Assembly (NCBI GenBank): GCA_015061915.1 | Contig: SUVR01000001.1 | Span: 220,991 to 284,990, forward strand | Direction of reading: 5' to 3' | Source: Lentisphaerota bacterium | Lineage (GTDB): Bacteria; Verrucomicrobiota; Lentisphaeria; Victivallales; UBA1829 | DNA length: 64,000 nt | Shown here: piece after piece, positions 48,318-56,353 of the stretch | Numbering within the stretch: the first letter of the stretch is position 1 | How the letters are laid out: each line of letters starts with the position of its first letter | Program-made: the position numbers and the translations under genes | The notes under the pieces: generated by a model | The model's input: only the letters and a program-made list of their open reading frames with translations | Databases searched by the model: none | Told to the model about the DNA's origin: nothing

Positions 48318-51134
48318 TTACTTCGTAAACATCTGTTTTTTCAGATATTCATTGCGTTTTTCGCTGACCATGTAGCTGATCTCGTTCCACTGGGGAACGT
48401 ATTTGTCATAGATCGCATCCATTTCGGCATCGGTGGCTTTGCCGCTCATAAGTTTTGCGCCGGCGTCGTCCAGTTCTTTCAGGTAGTCCACCAGACATTC
48501 CTTATAGAATTCGGGATCGCCCAGCAGATAATCGTTCCAGTTCTGGATGAAACCGCCGGAGTTGGAGCGGATCCGTTTGTACTTGTTGTATGCCTGGATC
48601 GCAATGCTGCGTTTGATGGCTTTCAGCTGTTCCGGCGTGATCTGGAAGTCCAGTTTCACGCAGCGGGAAAGTTCATGCACCAGACCGTTGAGGGTACGGG
48701 TGCCTCTGCCCCACATACACACGCCCAGTTCCCAGTATTTGCCGTCCAGGGGCAGGGTCTGGTACATTTCGCTCCACGGGAGAACAAAGTGTGCGGCAAA
48801 ACCGTTCTTTGTGATGGTGGCATCCTTCTTGATCACGTCATAGGTCAGCTTGTAGTTCTTGGTTGCGCCCGCCCAGTTGACGTAATGGGGGTCATCGCTG
48901 CCGGGCAGACCGGTGAAGAAGAAGGTACGGTATGCGTGTCCGGGACCGGGACGGAAGGTCCATTCCAGCTGGGGACCGTTGAGCTGACCGAGCAGGACTT
49001 TTTCGATTTCGGGATCGTCCGTACGGAGATAAACGTGTACGGCGTATTCATCGAACACGACCTGGATCCCGGTCTTGTAAGCGTCCTTGAGTTCGGGCAG
49101 TTTGGTGTCTTTGAGCAGGAGTTTATCGTTATGGACATCATACCCGTAGTAGGGCATGAAGCGTGTTTCCATACCGTTCCAGTCTTCATAGCCTTTGGTC
49201 ATTGCCCATGCTTCCGCCGTTTTCGGGGCGTTGGCGAGATACTTGACCGTGTAGCGCCGGTTGGTTTCGGCAGGACGGAACATATGCTTCATAACATCAT
49301 CGTTCATCTGCCGTGCCTTTTCAAAGCGCTTTGCCTGGAAGAAGGTTGCGCCGGCTCTGCGGATCTCGTTCATCTTCTGTTCGCTGGTGAACTTTCTTTC
49401 TGCGAATACTTTATCGAATCCGGCAAAATCGCCGCCTTCCAGATAATATTTCAGGACTGCGATTTCGGCGCTTTTCGGATTGAACTTTGCCGCATCTGCG
49501 AGGATCTTGACCGCTTCTGCGTCTTTGTTCTGCAGCATGAGATCGAGGACCATAAATTTCCAGCGTTTGGTATAGCCGAGCCGTGCGATGGCGGCATCGC
49601 CTTCCAGTTTGCCGACCGACTTGATCATCTTGGCGATGGTCTCTTTATCTTTTTCGGCATTTTGGGCGAAGACAGCCTTGCGTTCGGCGATCTTCTTTTC
49701 TGCGTCTGCCTTGATCTTTGCTGCATCAGCCGGAGTTTTTGCTGCTTTTGCTTTGCGATCGGCATCGGCAGCGATCCGATTCAGTTCGGCAGTTTCATTT
49801 TTGATCCGGTTGGCGATCTGGTCTTCGGTGCGTTTGCGGTCATTGGCGGCGCGACTGAGAATATTTGCCGCCTGCTTGTCTGCTGCAGCTTTGTCGATCG
49901 CCACCAGTTCAGTGAGGAGCTGACGGAACCAGGTATAGTCACCGAATGCGAATGCCATTTCCAGCGACTTGTTCCGGATCCAGCCATCCAGATGCTTTTC
50001 CAGCTTATTTTCCTTGGCGATGAGGGTCGCCTGCAGGATCAGGGCTTTGGTGCGTTCGTAGGAACCGGGATTGTAGAATCCGTAGTTCCAGTAGCCCTGC
50101 ATATCGATTTTGTAAATGATCGCCAGCAGTTTCTGTTCCACGGTGATGTCCGGTTCTGCCAGAAAATCGTTCAGGATCTTATGGCGCAGGTCACCGCTGA
50201 CTTTACTGACTGCACCTGCGGCACCGCGGAGCAGCTCCGCCCGCTTGTCACCTTTGGGCATAGCCTTGATGTTGGCGAGCATCTTATCGAACAACGCGCG
50301 ATCTTTATCTTCCACTGCAGTCTTGCAGAAGGAAAGATAAATATTGCCCATCTGGTTGACGCTGAACTTGTTTTTGTAGGTCGCCAGCACTTTTTCGCCG
50401 TATTCCGGCTTGTACTCCACGGTGCGGCAGACCCCGCTGTTCAGGGAGCCGATCCGCTGACCTTCAAACTTATCGTAATTGGCTTTCTGTTTCGGATTAT
50501 TCGGATCATGAGGATTCTTTACCGCCATGATCTCTTTCAGGAAATATTCCGTTTTCTTCAGGTCTCCGTAGAACCGCAGATGCTGGTTCAGAATGGAGGG
50601 CAGGATCCGGATACGCTGGTTCTGATCCATTTTTGCTTTTTCCCGTTCGTAGAACTCCACCACATAATCCAGATGGACCTGTCCCTGGTAGGGACCGAGC
50701 TGACCGCCGATAAAGTTGCGGAGATTGTTCTTGGTATGGGATTCTTCCATGTTATCGAACAGGGCAAGAGCCTTGTCGAAATACTGCCGGTCCTTGATGG
50801 AAACGGCGATTCCGAGCATACGCCCGAGGCAGGAGCCGCGCATCCAGTTGACTTCATTTTCGGGTGCGGTGGTATCAATGAGCAGGTAATATTTCACCAG
50901 TTCATCCACGGCATCGCCGTTTTTCTTGACCTTGAGCATATCCGTAATGGCTTTGTTCATTGCCTGATTGGTCTTGAACACTTCATTGCGGGCTTTGAGC
51001 TGCGCTTTCTTTTCTTCCAGTTTTGTGATCTGTGTCAGGTCGGAAACAGAGGGGGTGGAATCCAGCTCCTGAGCAGTGACACAGGGGAGGGCAACCGTTG
51101 CCGCCAACAGAGTATAAATATATTTCTTCATCAT
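48318..51134 (-). CDS. Large secreted protein with helical repeats and C-terminal CBM9/DOMON-like domain
   Basis: A 938-residue protein with a signal peptide (MMKKYIYTLLAATVALPCVTAQ). The middle is helical and TPR-like, with a charged coiled-coil stretch rich in Lys/Ala/Glu around residues 415-500 (KAAKTPADAAKIKADAEKK). The last 200 residues include GFAAHFVLPWSEMY, reminiscent of carbohydrate-binding family 9-like domains. No catalytic motif is recognised. It begins 2 nt after the stop of the upstream DUF4091 glycosidase-like gene, so both are one operon, probably for glycan or glycoprotein handling at the cell surface. The RBS AAAGGAAACTGATC overlaps that stop. Confidence 0.65.
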   Translation of the reverse strand: MMKKYIYTLLAATVALPCVTAQELDSTPSVSDLTQITKLEEKKAQLKARNEVFKTNQAMNKAITDMLKVKKNGDAVDELVKYYLLIDTTAPENEVNWMRGSCLGRMLGIAVSIKDRQYFDKALALFDNMEESHTKNNLRNFIGGQLGPYQGQVHLDYVVEFYEREKAKMDQNQRIRILPSILNQHLRFYGDLKKTEYFLKEIMAVKNPHDPNNPKQKANYDKFEGQRIGSLNSGVCRTVEYKPEYGEKVLATYKNKFSVNQMGNIYLSFCKTAVEDKDRALFDKMLANIKAMPKGDKRAELLRGAAGAVSKVSGDLRHKILNDFLAEPDITVEQKLLAIIYKIDMQGYWNYGFYNPGSYERTKALILQATLIAKENKLEKHLDGWIRNKSLEMAFAFGDYTWFRQLLTELVAIDKAAADKQAANILSRAANDRKRTEDQIANRIKNETAELNRIAADADRKAKAAKTPADAAKIKADAEKKIAERKAVFAQNAEKDKETIAKMIKSVGKLEGDAAIARLGYTKRWKFMVLDLMLQNKDAEAVKILADAAKFNPKSAEIAVLKYYLEGGDFAGFDKVFAERKFTSEQKMNEIRRAGATFFQAKRFEKARQMNDDVMKHMFRPAETNRRYTVKYLANAPKTAEAWAMTKGYEDWNGMETRFMPYYGYDVHNDKLLLKDTKLPELKDAYKTGIQVVFDEYAVHVYLRTDDPEIEKVLLGQLNGPQLEWTFRPGPGHAYRTFFFTGLPGSDDPHYVNWAGATKNYKLTYDVIKKDATITKNGFAAHFVLPWSEMYQTLPLDGKYWELGVCMWGRGTRTLNGLVHELSRCVKLDFQITPEQLKAIKRSIAIQAYNKYKRIRSNSGGFIQNWNDYLLGDPEFYKECLVDYLKELDDAGAKLMSGKATDAEMDAIYDKYVPQWNEISYMVSEKRNEYLKKQMFTK

Positions 51135-51136
51135 GA

Positions 51137-52987
51137 TCAGTTTCCTTTGTTGAGGGCTTTTCTGAGTTTGAGGATGTTATTGATACATTCCAGACGGAAG
51201 GTATCAAGGTCGCAGCGTTCTTCATCGTTGTATGCGAGCCACGCAAGAATACGGCGTCCCATATCCAGCACGGCGCCGTCCTTGCTGGCAGCGGCTTCCA
51301 GAGCAAGACCTTTCAGATAGGAGGCGTATTTTACGTCATCCATGCCTTCCCGGATGCCTTCCCACGTGATGGTGTCTATGACTTTCTCACGGGCGGAGTA
51401 GACCAGCACCAGACCGCGCAGGAATTCTTCGTACGGGGTCGCCATATCGTTCCAGTTGTTCCGCCACCACACATAGTTTGCGGCGACGTCATAATTGGAT
51501 TTCCAGGACTGATAGCCGTGGACACGGCGGAAGTAATCCGGGTTTTCCGGACCGGTATGGGGGTTGGCGTACCAGCCGCAGAGACCATCCGGATTGGCTT
51601 CGTGGAACTCATTGACATTTTTGATGCGGGTGGGTGCAGGTGCGCCCGGCTGGACCATGTAGTCCAGAGCAAAGATCAGTTCCCCGTGGGGATGGGTGGA
51701 GACCATGATCTTGCCGCCGTTGGCGTGTGCTTCTTTCCATGCGATCCGTTCCGCGCGGATCGTACCGGGACCGCCTTCATCCACGCCGTAGCTGTAATAA
51801 TTGGTATGTCCCAGTTCTTTCAGGGCGATTTCACGGGTCATTTTCAATGCGTTGCGCAGACGTTCGATCTTCCGCAGGTTCGCACCTTTAAGATCTTCCT
51901 CTTTCTGCCAGACAGTCACGCCGACGCGGGTCGCACCGGAAAGCAGCGGAGCGGTGTTGATCCCGCAGTCCTTTGCAAGCTGAATATCTTTACGGGTCCG
52001 TTCCGCATCGAAAGGATTGATGGAGGGGAAGCCCATGGGATTGGTGCAGTTATGTGCGGCAAGGTTCTTCAGGTTTGCCGGGTTGCGGGTACCGGTCCCG
52101 TACATACTCAGGTAGAAACCTTTGTTCTGGTTGTAATTTGTTTTCGGCGCAGGCAGCTGGAAGGGCAGGACTTTGACGGCGATCGGGGCTTTGCCGATCA
52201 CTTTGCCGTCCGCGATCAGATCCACACTGCCGGTGTAGAGCCCGCCGGGCGCTTTTTCCGGAACTTTGACCGTGATGAAATACTGTTTGAACTCATTTTT
52301 GTTCAGAACCACCGGCTGCAGCGTGGGGGCATCGGCGATCAACGCATGGTTCGCCTGATTCACAAAGCTGTATCCGGTGACCATGAAGTTGGCGCTCATC
52401 CACTGGTAATTGACGGAGCCGTCCTGATTGTTGTATCGCACATAATTATCTTTGGTTGCCGGATTCACCCGCACCATATTTTCATCATTGAGCAGCATTT
52501 CCGGGATCAGCGTTCTGCCGAGAGCATCGGCAAAATAGCCATACCAGCCGGAGCCTGCCTGATACCACACCTTGACCATCTTGATGTCAATATCGGCAGC
52601 AGGGATATTGCCGCCGTTGGGACCGCGCAGATTGGAGGCTTTCAGGGTAAATGAATCCACATTTTTCATCGGGGCGATCACAATGGAGCCCGGTTCATAT
52701 TCGCCGCAGCTGGCAACGATCTGAATGGTTCCGCCCGGAACACCGTCCGCAGGGAAGGTGTCCGGCAGACGCGGCACATCGGAGAGGGGAGAAACTGCAT
52801 AGTAGAATGCGGGTGCGTTCTTCCAGTCGGCGAGTTTTGCCTGATCAGCGGCAAGGGTTTTGGAATAGGCTTTGACTTTTGCCGGATCCAGATCATAGAC
52901 CTGGCGGAATGTCTTTGCCAGCGGATCCGCTCCGCACAATGTGCTGCAGAGAGCGGCAAGGGATAAGATTACGGAAACTTTTTTCAT
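51137..52987 (-). CDS. Secreted DUF4091/GH123-like glycosidase-related protein
   Basis: A 616-residue exported protein (signal peptide MKKVSVILSLAALCSTLCGA). An immunoglobulin-like region near residues 210-270 (APGGLYTGSVDLIADGKVIG) is followed by the DUF4091 (GH123 catalytic-like) region, recognisable by YGVDEGG in the barrel, HGYQSWKSNYDVAANYVWW and the C-terminal TWEGIREGMDDVKYASYLKGLALE. GH123 enzymes release GalNAc by substrate-assisted catalysis; whether this member is active is unknown. ATG 52987 follows GAGGAA, just downstream of an AGGAG. The gene has a near-consensus promoter (53064-53092) and is divergent from a GntR-family regulator gene. Confidence 0.82.
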   Translation of the reverse strand: MKKVSVILSLAALCSTLCGADPLAKTFRQVYDLDPAKVKAYSKTLAADQAKLADWKNAPAFYYAVSPLSDVPRLPDTFPADGVPGGTIQIVASCGEYEPGSIVIAPMKNVDSFTLKASNLRGPNGGNIPAADIDIKMVKVWYQAGSGWYGYFADALGRTLIPEMLLNDENMVRVNPATKDNYVRYNNQDGSVNYQWMSANFMVTGYSFVNQANHALIADAPTLQPVVLNKNEFKQYFITVKVPEKAPGGLYTGSVDLIADGKVIGKAPIAVKVLPFQLPAPKTNYNQNKGFYLSMYGTGTRNPANLKNLAAHNCTNPMGFPSINPFDAERTRKDIQLAKDCGINTAPLLSGATRVGVTVWQKEEDLKGANLRKIERLRNALKMTREIALKELGHTNYYSYGVDEGGPGTIRAERIAWKEAHANGGKIMVSTHPHGELIFALDYMVQPGAPAPTRIKNVNEFHEANPDGLCGWYANPHTGPENPDYFRRVHGYQSWKSNYDVAANYVWWRNNWNDMATPYEEFLRGLVLVYSAREKVIDTITWEGIREGMDDVKYASYLKGLALEAAASKDGAVLDMGRRILAWLAYNDEERCDLDTFRLECINNILKLRKALNKGN

Positions 52988-53063
52988 GTTCCTCAGCATC
53001 TCCTTGAAGTTTTTGTTATAGGAATCTGTAAATTTTGTGTTCAGAAGATCGGAATCTGGCATA

Positions 53064-53092
53064 ATAATAGCATATCTGACACGATTTGTCAA
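53064..53092 (-). promoter_or_regulatory. Strong promoter for the secreted glycosidase-like operon
   Basis: Minus strand TTGACA (53087-53092), 17-nt spacer, TATTAT (53064-53069) preceded by TGC. The leader to the ATG is about 70 nt. An inverted repeat TGACA-CGATT-TGTCA (53077-53091) overlies the spacer and -35 and could be an operator. Confidence 0.75.
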
Positions 53093-53123
53093 GAATAAAT
53101 TATGTCAATTTTTGAAAAAAAAC

Positions 53124-53151
53124 TTGAAATTTTACACCTTTGTGCTATATA
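53124..53151 (+). promoter_or_regulatory. Promoter for the GntR-family regulator gene
   Basis: TTGAAA (53124-53129), 16-nt spacer, TATATA (53146-53151) preceded by TGTGC, about 40 nt before the ATG. Confidence 0.65.
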
Positions 53152-53192
53152 TAATAATTGATGTGTAACAGCGTAAAGATCAGGATCCGTCA

Positions 53193-54209
53193 ATGAAAAA
53201 TCAGACAGCGCGAAAGCTGCCGAAAAAATCAAAATATTTGAATATCTGTCGTGAGATCAGGGAAAAGATCCGTAATGGAGAGTACAAACCGGGCGATCGT
53301 ATTGAATCGGTGCGGGTGATCTCGGAACGGTACGGTTTTCAGCGGGGGATCGGGCTTTACGCATTGGAACAGCTGGTGTCGGAAGGTATCCTTTATTCCA
53401 TCCCGAAAAGTGGTTTTTATGTGAACCCCGAACTGGATGTCCGCCGGTATTATGCGATTGCATACTTCCTCAATAATGCCAGCCCGATGAAATCCGGCGT
53501 CAGTATCAGCGGCGTTCAGAAAACGGCTCTCCGTCATGGGTACAGAGTTATTTTCGGAATGAACTATCATCAGGATTGTACCGTGACCAACTTCATACAG
53601 GAACATCCCGATATTGACGGGATCGTGCTGGATGGAGAACTGGATGAAAAGACGGTCCGCTCGGTACAGTGTTTTCATCTTCCCTATCTGGTACTGGGAA
53701 ATCATGACATTTCTCCGGAGCATCCTCAGAAACGGATCCCGGTTGCTGAGCGGTTTCGCAAAGCATTCGGTCCCGCTCTCAAAAAATTTGCCGGAAAACG
53801 TGCCGGTCTCCTCTACGGAACAAAACGTTTCAGCAGCAATCTGGATGCTGTGAAGGGGATTCAGAAAGCGTTTGCTGAAAATAAAATTATTTCCGAAAGC
53901 AGCTGGCAGATCGAATGCGGGTCTACAAGCGATTATACCAACTGTCTCCGCCTGATCCGGGAGGTCAAGCCGGACCTCCTTTGTATGTGGGGCGATTCAT
54001 CTGATGTCTATCGCCGTACTATGCAGATGGCAAAGGAAACGGAACGCCCCGTGGTGGTGTATGGCGCACACCCCTTCCGGCAGGGTGATGCAGAGCTTTT
54101 TGACATCCCGGTGTCGATCACGCTTCTGGATGAAACTGCCGTTTGCGATGGCGTGGAAGAACTTTTCGACGAGATCGAAAGACGTTTGGAGGAGATTTCC
54201 GGATTATGA
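53193..54209 (+). CDS. GntR/LacI-type hybrid transcriptional regulator
   Basis: A 338-residue regulator. The N-terminal winged helix-turn-helix is of the GntR type (IREKIRNGEYKPGDRIESVRVISERYGFQ, then ALEQLVSEGILYSIPKSGFYV). The remaining 260 residues look like a LacI/periplasmic-binding-type effector domain (GIVLDGELDEKTVRSVQCFHLPYLVLGNHDI, GIQKAFAENKI, PDLLCMWGDSSDVYRRTMQMA). Such hybrids sense sugars. It is divergent from the secreted glycosidase-like operon and is a candidate regulator of it through the repeat at 53077-53091. Its 3' end overlaps a methyltransferase gene (ATGA). Confidence 0.85.
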   Translation: MKNQTARKLPKKSKYLNICREIREKIRNGEYKPGDRIESVRVISERYGFQRGIGLYALEQLVSEGILYSIPKSGFYVNPELDVRRYYAIAYFLNNASPMKSGVSISGVQKTALRHGYRVIFGMNYHQDCTVTNFIQEHPDIDGIVLDGELDEKTVRSVQCFHLPYLVLGNHDISPEHPQKRIPVAERFRKAFGPALKKFAGKRAGLLYGTKRFSSNLDAVKGIQKAFAENKIISESSWQIECGSTSDYTNCLRLIREVKPDLLCMWGDSSDVYRRTMQMAKETERPVVVYGAHPFRQGDAELFDIPVSITLLDETAVCDGVEELFDEIERRLEEISGL

Positions 54210-54856
54210 AAGAAGATCTGAAAAAAACCGACTGGGGAGAATATTACCGGAAACCTTTTTTTCTGGCAAAATTCACCCGCTCCATCCTCCGCAAGCGCCT
54301 GTTCAATGCCATCCGCTGCCACCTGCCGGACCGTCATGCCTTTGATGTCGCAGAACTGGGTGGCGGTGCCAGCTGCTATATGAATATGATCCTTCACAAC
54401 TTTACCGTTCGCAAGTATCACATTTTTGATAATAATGCCGACTCGCTCCGGGTCACTGCCGGTCTTGCCGGAGCGGATTATGAATCTGCTGTCCGTGTGC
54501 ATGAAGTGGATCTGTTGAATGGCTCCGTTCCGGAGTTGGAATGCAATATCGTCTTCAGCGGCGGTCTGATCGAACATTTTGACGAACCCGGAACAGCAAA
54601 GATCATTCGGGAACACTTCAAGGCTGCATCCCGCGGCGGGCTGGTCATTCTGCTTTTCCCTGTTCCATCGTTTGTCTATCGAATGACCCGAAAGTTGGCG
54701 GAGATCTGCGGAAAATGGATCTTCCACGATGAACGCCCGCTGGATGAACAGGAAGTTATCCGGACCGCTGCGAAGTACGGCAAACTCCTGCATCGGGAAA
54801 CGATCCACTCCATTCTGCTCTCCCAGACGATGCTGGTGTTTTCCAAAAACTGTTGA
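54206..54856 (+). CDS. SAM-dependent methyltransferase
   Basis: A 216-residue class I methyltransferase-like protein. VAELGGGASCYMNMI is motif I (a variant of E/DxGxGxG), IFDNNADSLRV corresponds to motif II, NIVFSGGLIEHFDE to the motif IV region, and GGLVILLFPVPSF to the later strand. The ATG overlaps the stop of the regulator gene. queE and queC follow, so it may be cotranscribed with queuosine genes. The substrate is unknown; small-molecule or lipid methylation is as likely as nucleic acid. Confidence 0.82.
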   Translation: MKEDLKKTDWGEYYRKPFFLAKFTRSILRKRLFNAIRCHLPDRHAFDVAELGGGASCYMNMILHNFTVRKYHIFDNNADSLRVTAGLAGADYESAVRVHEVDLLNGSVPELECNIVFSGGLIEHFDEPGTAKIIREHFKAASRGGLVILLFPVPSFVYRMTRKLAEICGKWIFHDERPLDEQEVIRTAAKYGKLLHRETIHSILLSQTMLVFSKNC

Positions 54857-54871
54857 AAAGGAATCAGATAT

Positions 54872-55516
54872 ATGTTCCGTGTCTATGAAATGTTTTCCAG
54901 TATTCAGGGCGAATCCACCTTTGCCGGTGTACCCTGCTTTTTTATCCGTTTCGCCGGATGCAATCTGAACTGCCGGTATTGCGATACCCTCAAGGCTCGC
55001 CCCTTCGATGCCGGCAGGGATATGACCCTTGAACAGATCATCCGGGCCGCTGTCGAGTCCGGTTTGGATCTTGTTGAACTGACTGGTGGTGAACCGCTTA
55101 TGCAGAAAAATGTTTCCGCTCTTGCCGCCGAATTGATCCGCTTGGGCAAGACTGTTCTCATAGAGACCAACGGCTCCCGCGATTGCTCAGTGCTGCCGCC
55201 GGAAGTCCACCGGATCATCGACTACAAAACCCCCTGCAGCGGTGAAGAAGCTGCCATGCTGGAGCAGAATTTCCGCTCCCTCCGCCCCCACGATCAGGTC
55301 AAGTTTGTGATTGCGGATGATACCGACTACGATTGCGCAGTCCGTTGTCTGGAGCGTTTCAACCTGACCGCCCAGACTCCGCATATTCTGTTCAGCCCCG
55401 CCTGGGGCAGCGATCTGCGCCATCTGACGGAGCGGATCGTTCACGATAAACTGCCTGTCCGCCTGAACCTCCAGTTCCACAAGATCATCTGGGGCGCGGA
55501 TAGCGAAGGTGTTTGA
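54872..55516 (+). CDS. queE: 7-carboxy-7-deazaguanine synthase
   Basis: A 214-residue radical SAM enzyme converting 6-carboxy-5,6,7,8-tetrahydropterin to 7-carboxy-7-deazaguanine for queuosine/preQ0 synthesis. [32 protein letters not shown] contains the CxxxCxxC cluster motif, and [10 protein letters not shown] is the conserved substrate/SAM motif. Length is normal. It lies 15 nt after the methyltransferase gene and 23 nt before queC. queD and queF are not in the window. Confidence 0.95.
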   Translation: MFRVYEMFSSIQGESTFAGVPCFFIRFAGCNLNCRYCDTLKARPFDAGRDMTLEQIIRAAVESGLDLVELTGGEPLMQKNVSALAAELIRLGKTVLIETNGSRDCSVLPPEVHRIIDYKTPCSGEEAAMLEQNFRSLRPHDQVKFVIADDTDYDCAVRCLERFNLTAQTPHILFSPAWGSDLRHLTERIVHDKLPVRLNLQFHKIIWGADSEGV

Positions 55517-55539
55517 AAAAAGTAACTTATGGTGATAAA

Positions 55540-56232
55540 ATGAAAAAACGAGCAGTTGTTCTTTTGAGTGGCGGTCTGGATTCCGCCACTTGTCTTGCCG
55601 TCGCAAAGGCGGAAGGTTTTGAAGTGTACGCTCTGACATTTGACTACGGTCAGCGTCATTCCGTTGAGTTGGAATGTGCGGAGAAGATCGCAAACTTTGT
55701 GGGCGTGGAAAAGCTATGCCGCATCAAGTTTGACCTCCGGCTCTGGGGCGGTTCTGCTCTTACGGATGATTCCATTGATGTCCCTGCCGCAGATCCTGAA
55801 AACGGCGAAAAACACGTCCCCATCACTTATGTCCCCGCGCGTAATACCATCTTCCTTTCTTTTGCCGCATCCTTCGCTGAGACTATCGGGGCACGGGATA
55901 TTTTTATCGGCGTCAACTCGCTGGATTACTCCGGCTACCCGGACTGCCGCCCCGACTTTATCGAGGCTTTCCGCAAGTGTGCCAATCTTGGGACAAAAGC
56001 GGTGGACGAGGGGTGGGAATTCCAGATCCGCGCTCCTCTCCAGAACTTGCGAAAGACGGAAATTATCCAGCTCGGCATGAAGCTGGGGTTCGATTATTCC
56101 CTCACACACAGCTGCTACAATCCCCTGCCGGACGGTACCCCCTGCGATGCCTGTGACAGCTGCCGGCTCCGGGCTGCAGCCTTCGCCGAACTGGGGATTC
56201 CCGATCCCGCCGGAAAAAAACGGAAAAAGTAA
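55540..56232 (+). CDS. queC: 7-cyano-7-deazaguanine synthase
   Basis: A 230-residue ATP-dependent enzyme turning 7-carboxy-7-deazaguanine and ammonia into preQ0. The PP-loop is [16 protein letters not shown], followed by [11 protein letters not shown] and [17 protein letters not shown]. The Zn site is at the C-terminus in [21 protein letters not shown] (four Cys). ATG 55540 with GGTGAT upstream gives the standard N-terminus; an in-frame start at 55513 adds nine non-conserved residues. It is the last gene of the regulator-methyltransferase-queE-queC run. Confidence 0.95.
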   Translation: MKKRAVVLLSGGLDSATCLAVAKAEGFEVYALTFDYGQRHSVELECAEKIANFVGVEKLCRIKFDLRLWGGSALTDDSIDVPAADPENGEKHVPITYVPARNTIFLSFAASFAETIGARDIFIGVNSLDYSGYPDCRPDFIEAFRKCANLGTKAVDEGWEFQIRAPLQNLRKTEIIQLGMKLGFDYSLTHSCYNPLPDGTPCDACDSCRLRAAAFAELGIPDPAGKKRKK

Positions 56233-56241
56233 AAAAAGAAC

Positions 56242-56270
56242 TTGACAAAATGCGCGTTCGCGTGTATATT
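56242..56270 (+). promoter_or_regulatory. Promoter for the pyruvate:ferredoxin oxidoreductase gene
   Basis: TTGACA (56242-56247), 17-nt spacer, TATATT (56265-56270) preceded by TGTG: one of the strongest promoters in the window. The leader is about 80 nt. Confidence 0.8.
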
Positions 56271-56353
56271 AAATTCTGTTGTATTTCTGTCTGGAAAACG
56301 GACTTAAAACAATTCTCCAGTAAAACATATCAACACCAGCAAGGAGGAATTCT

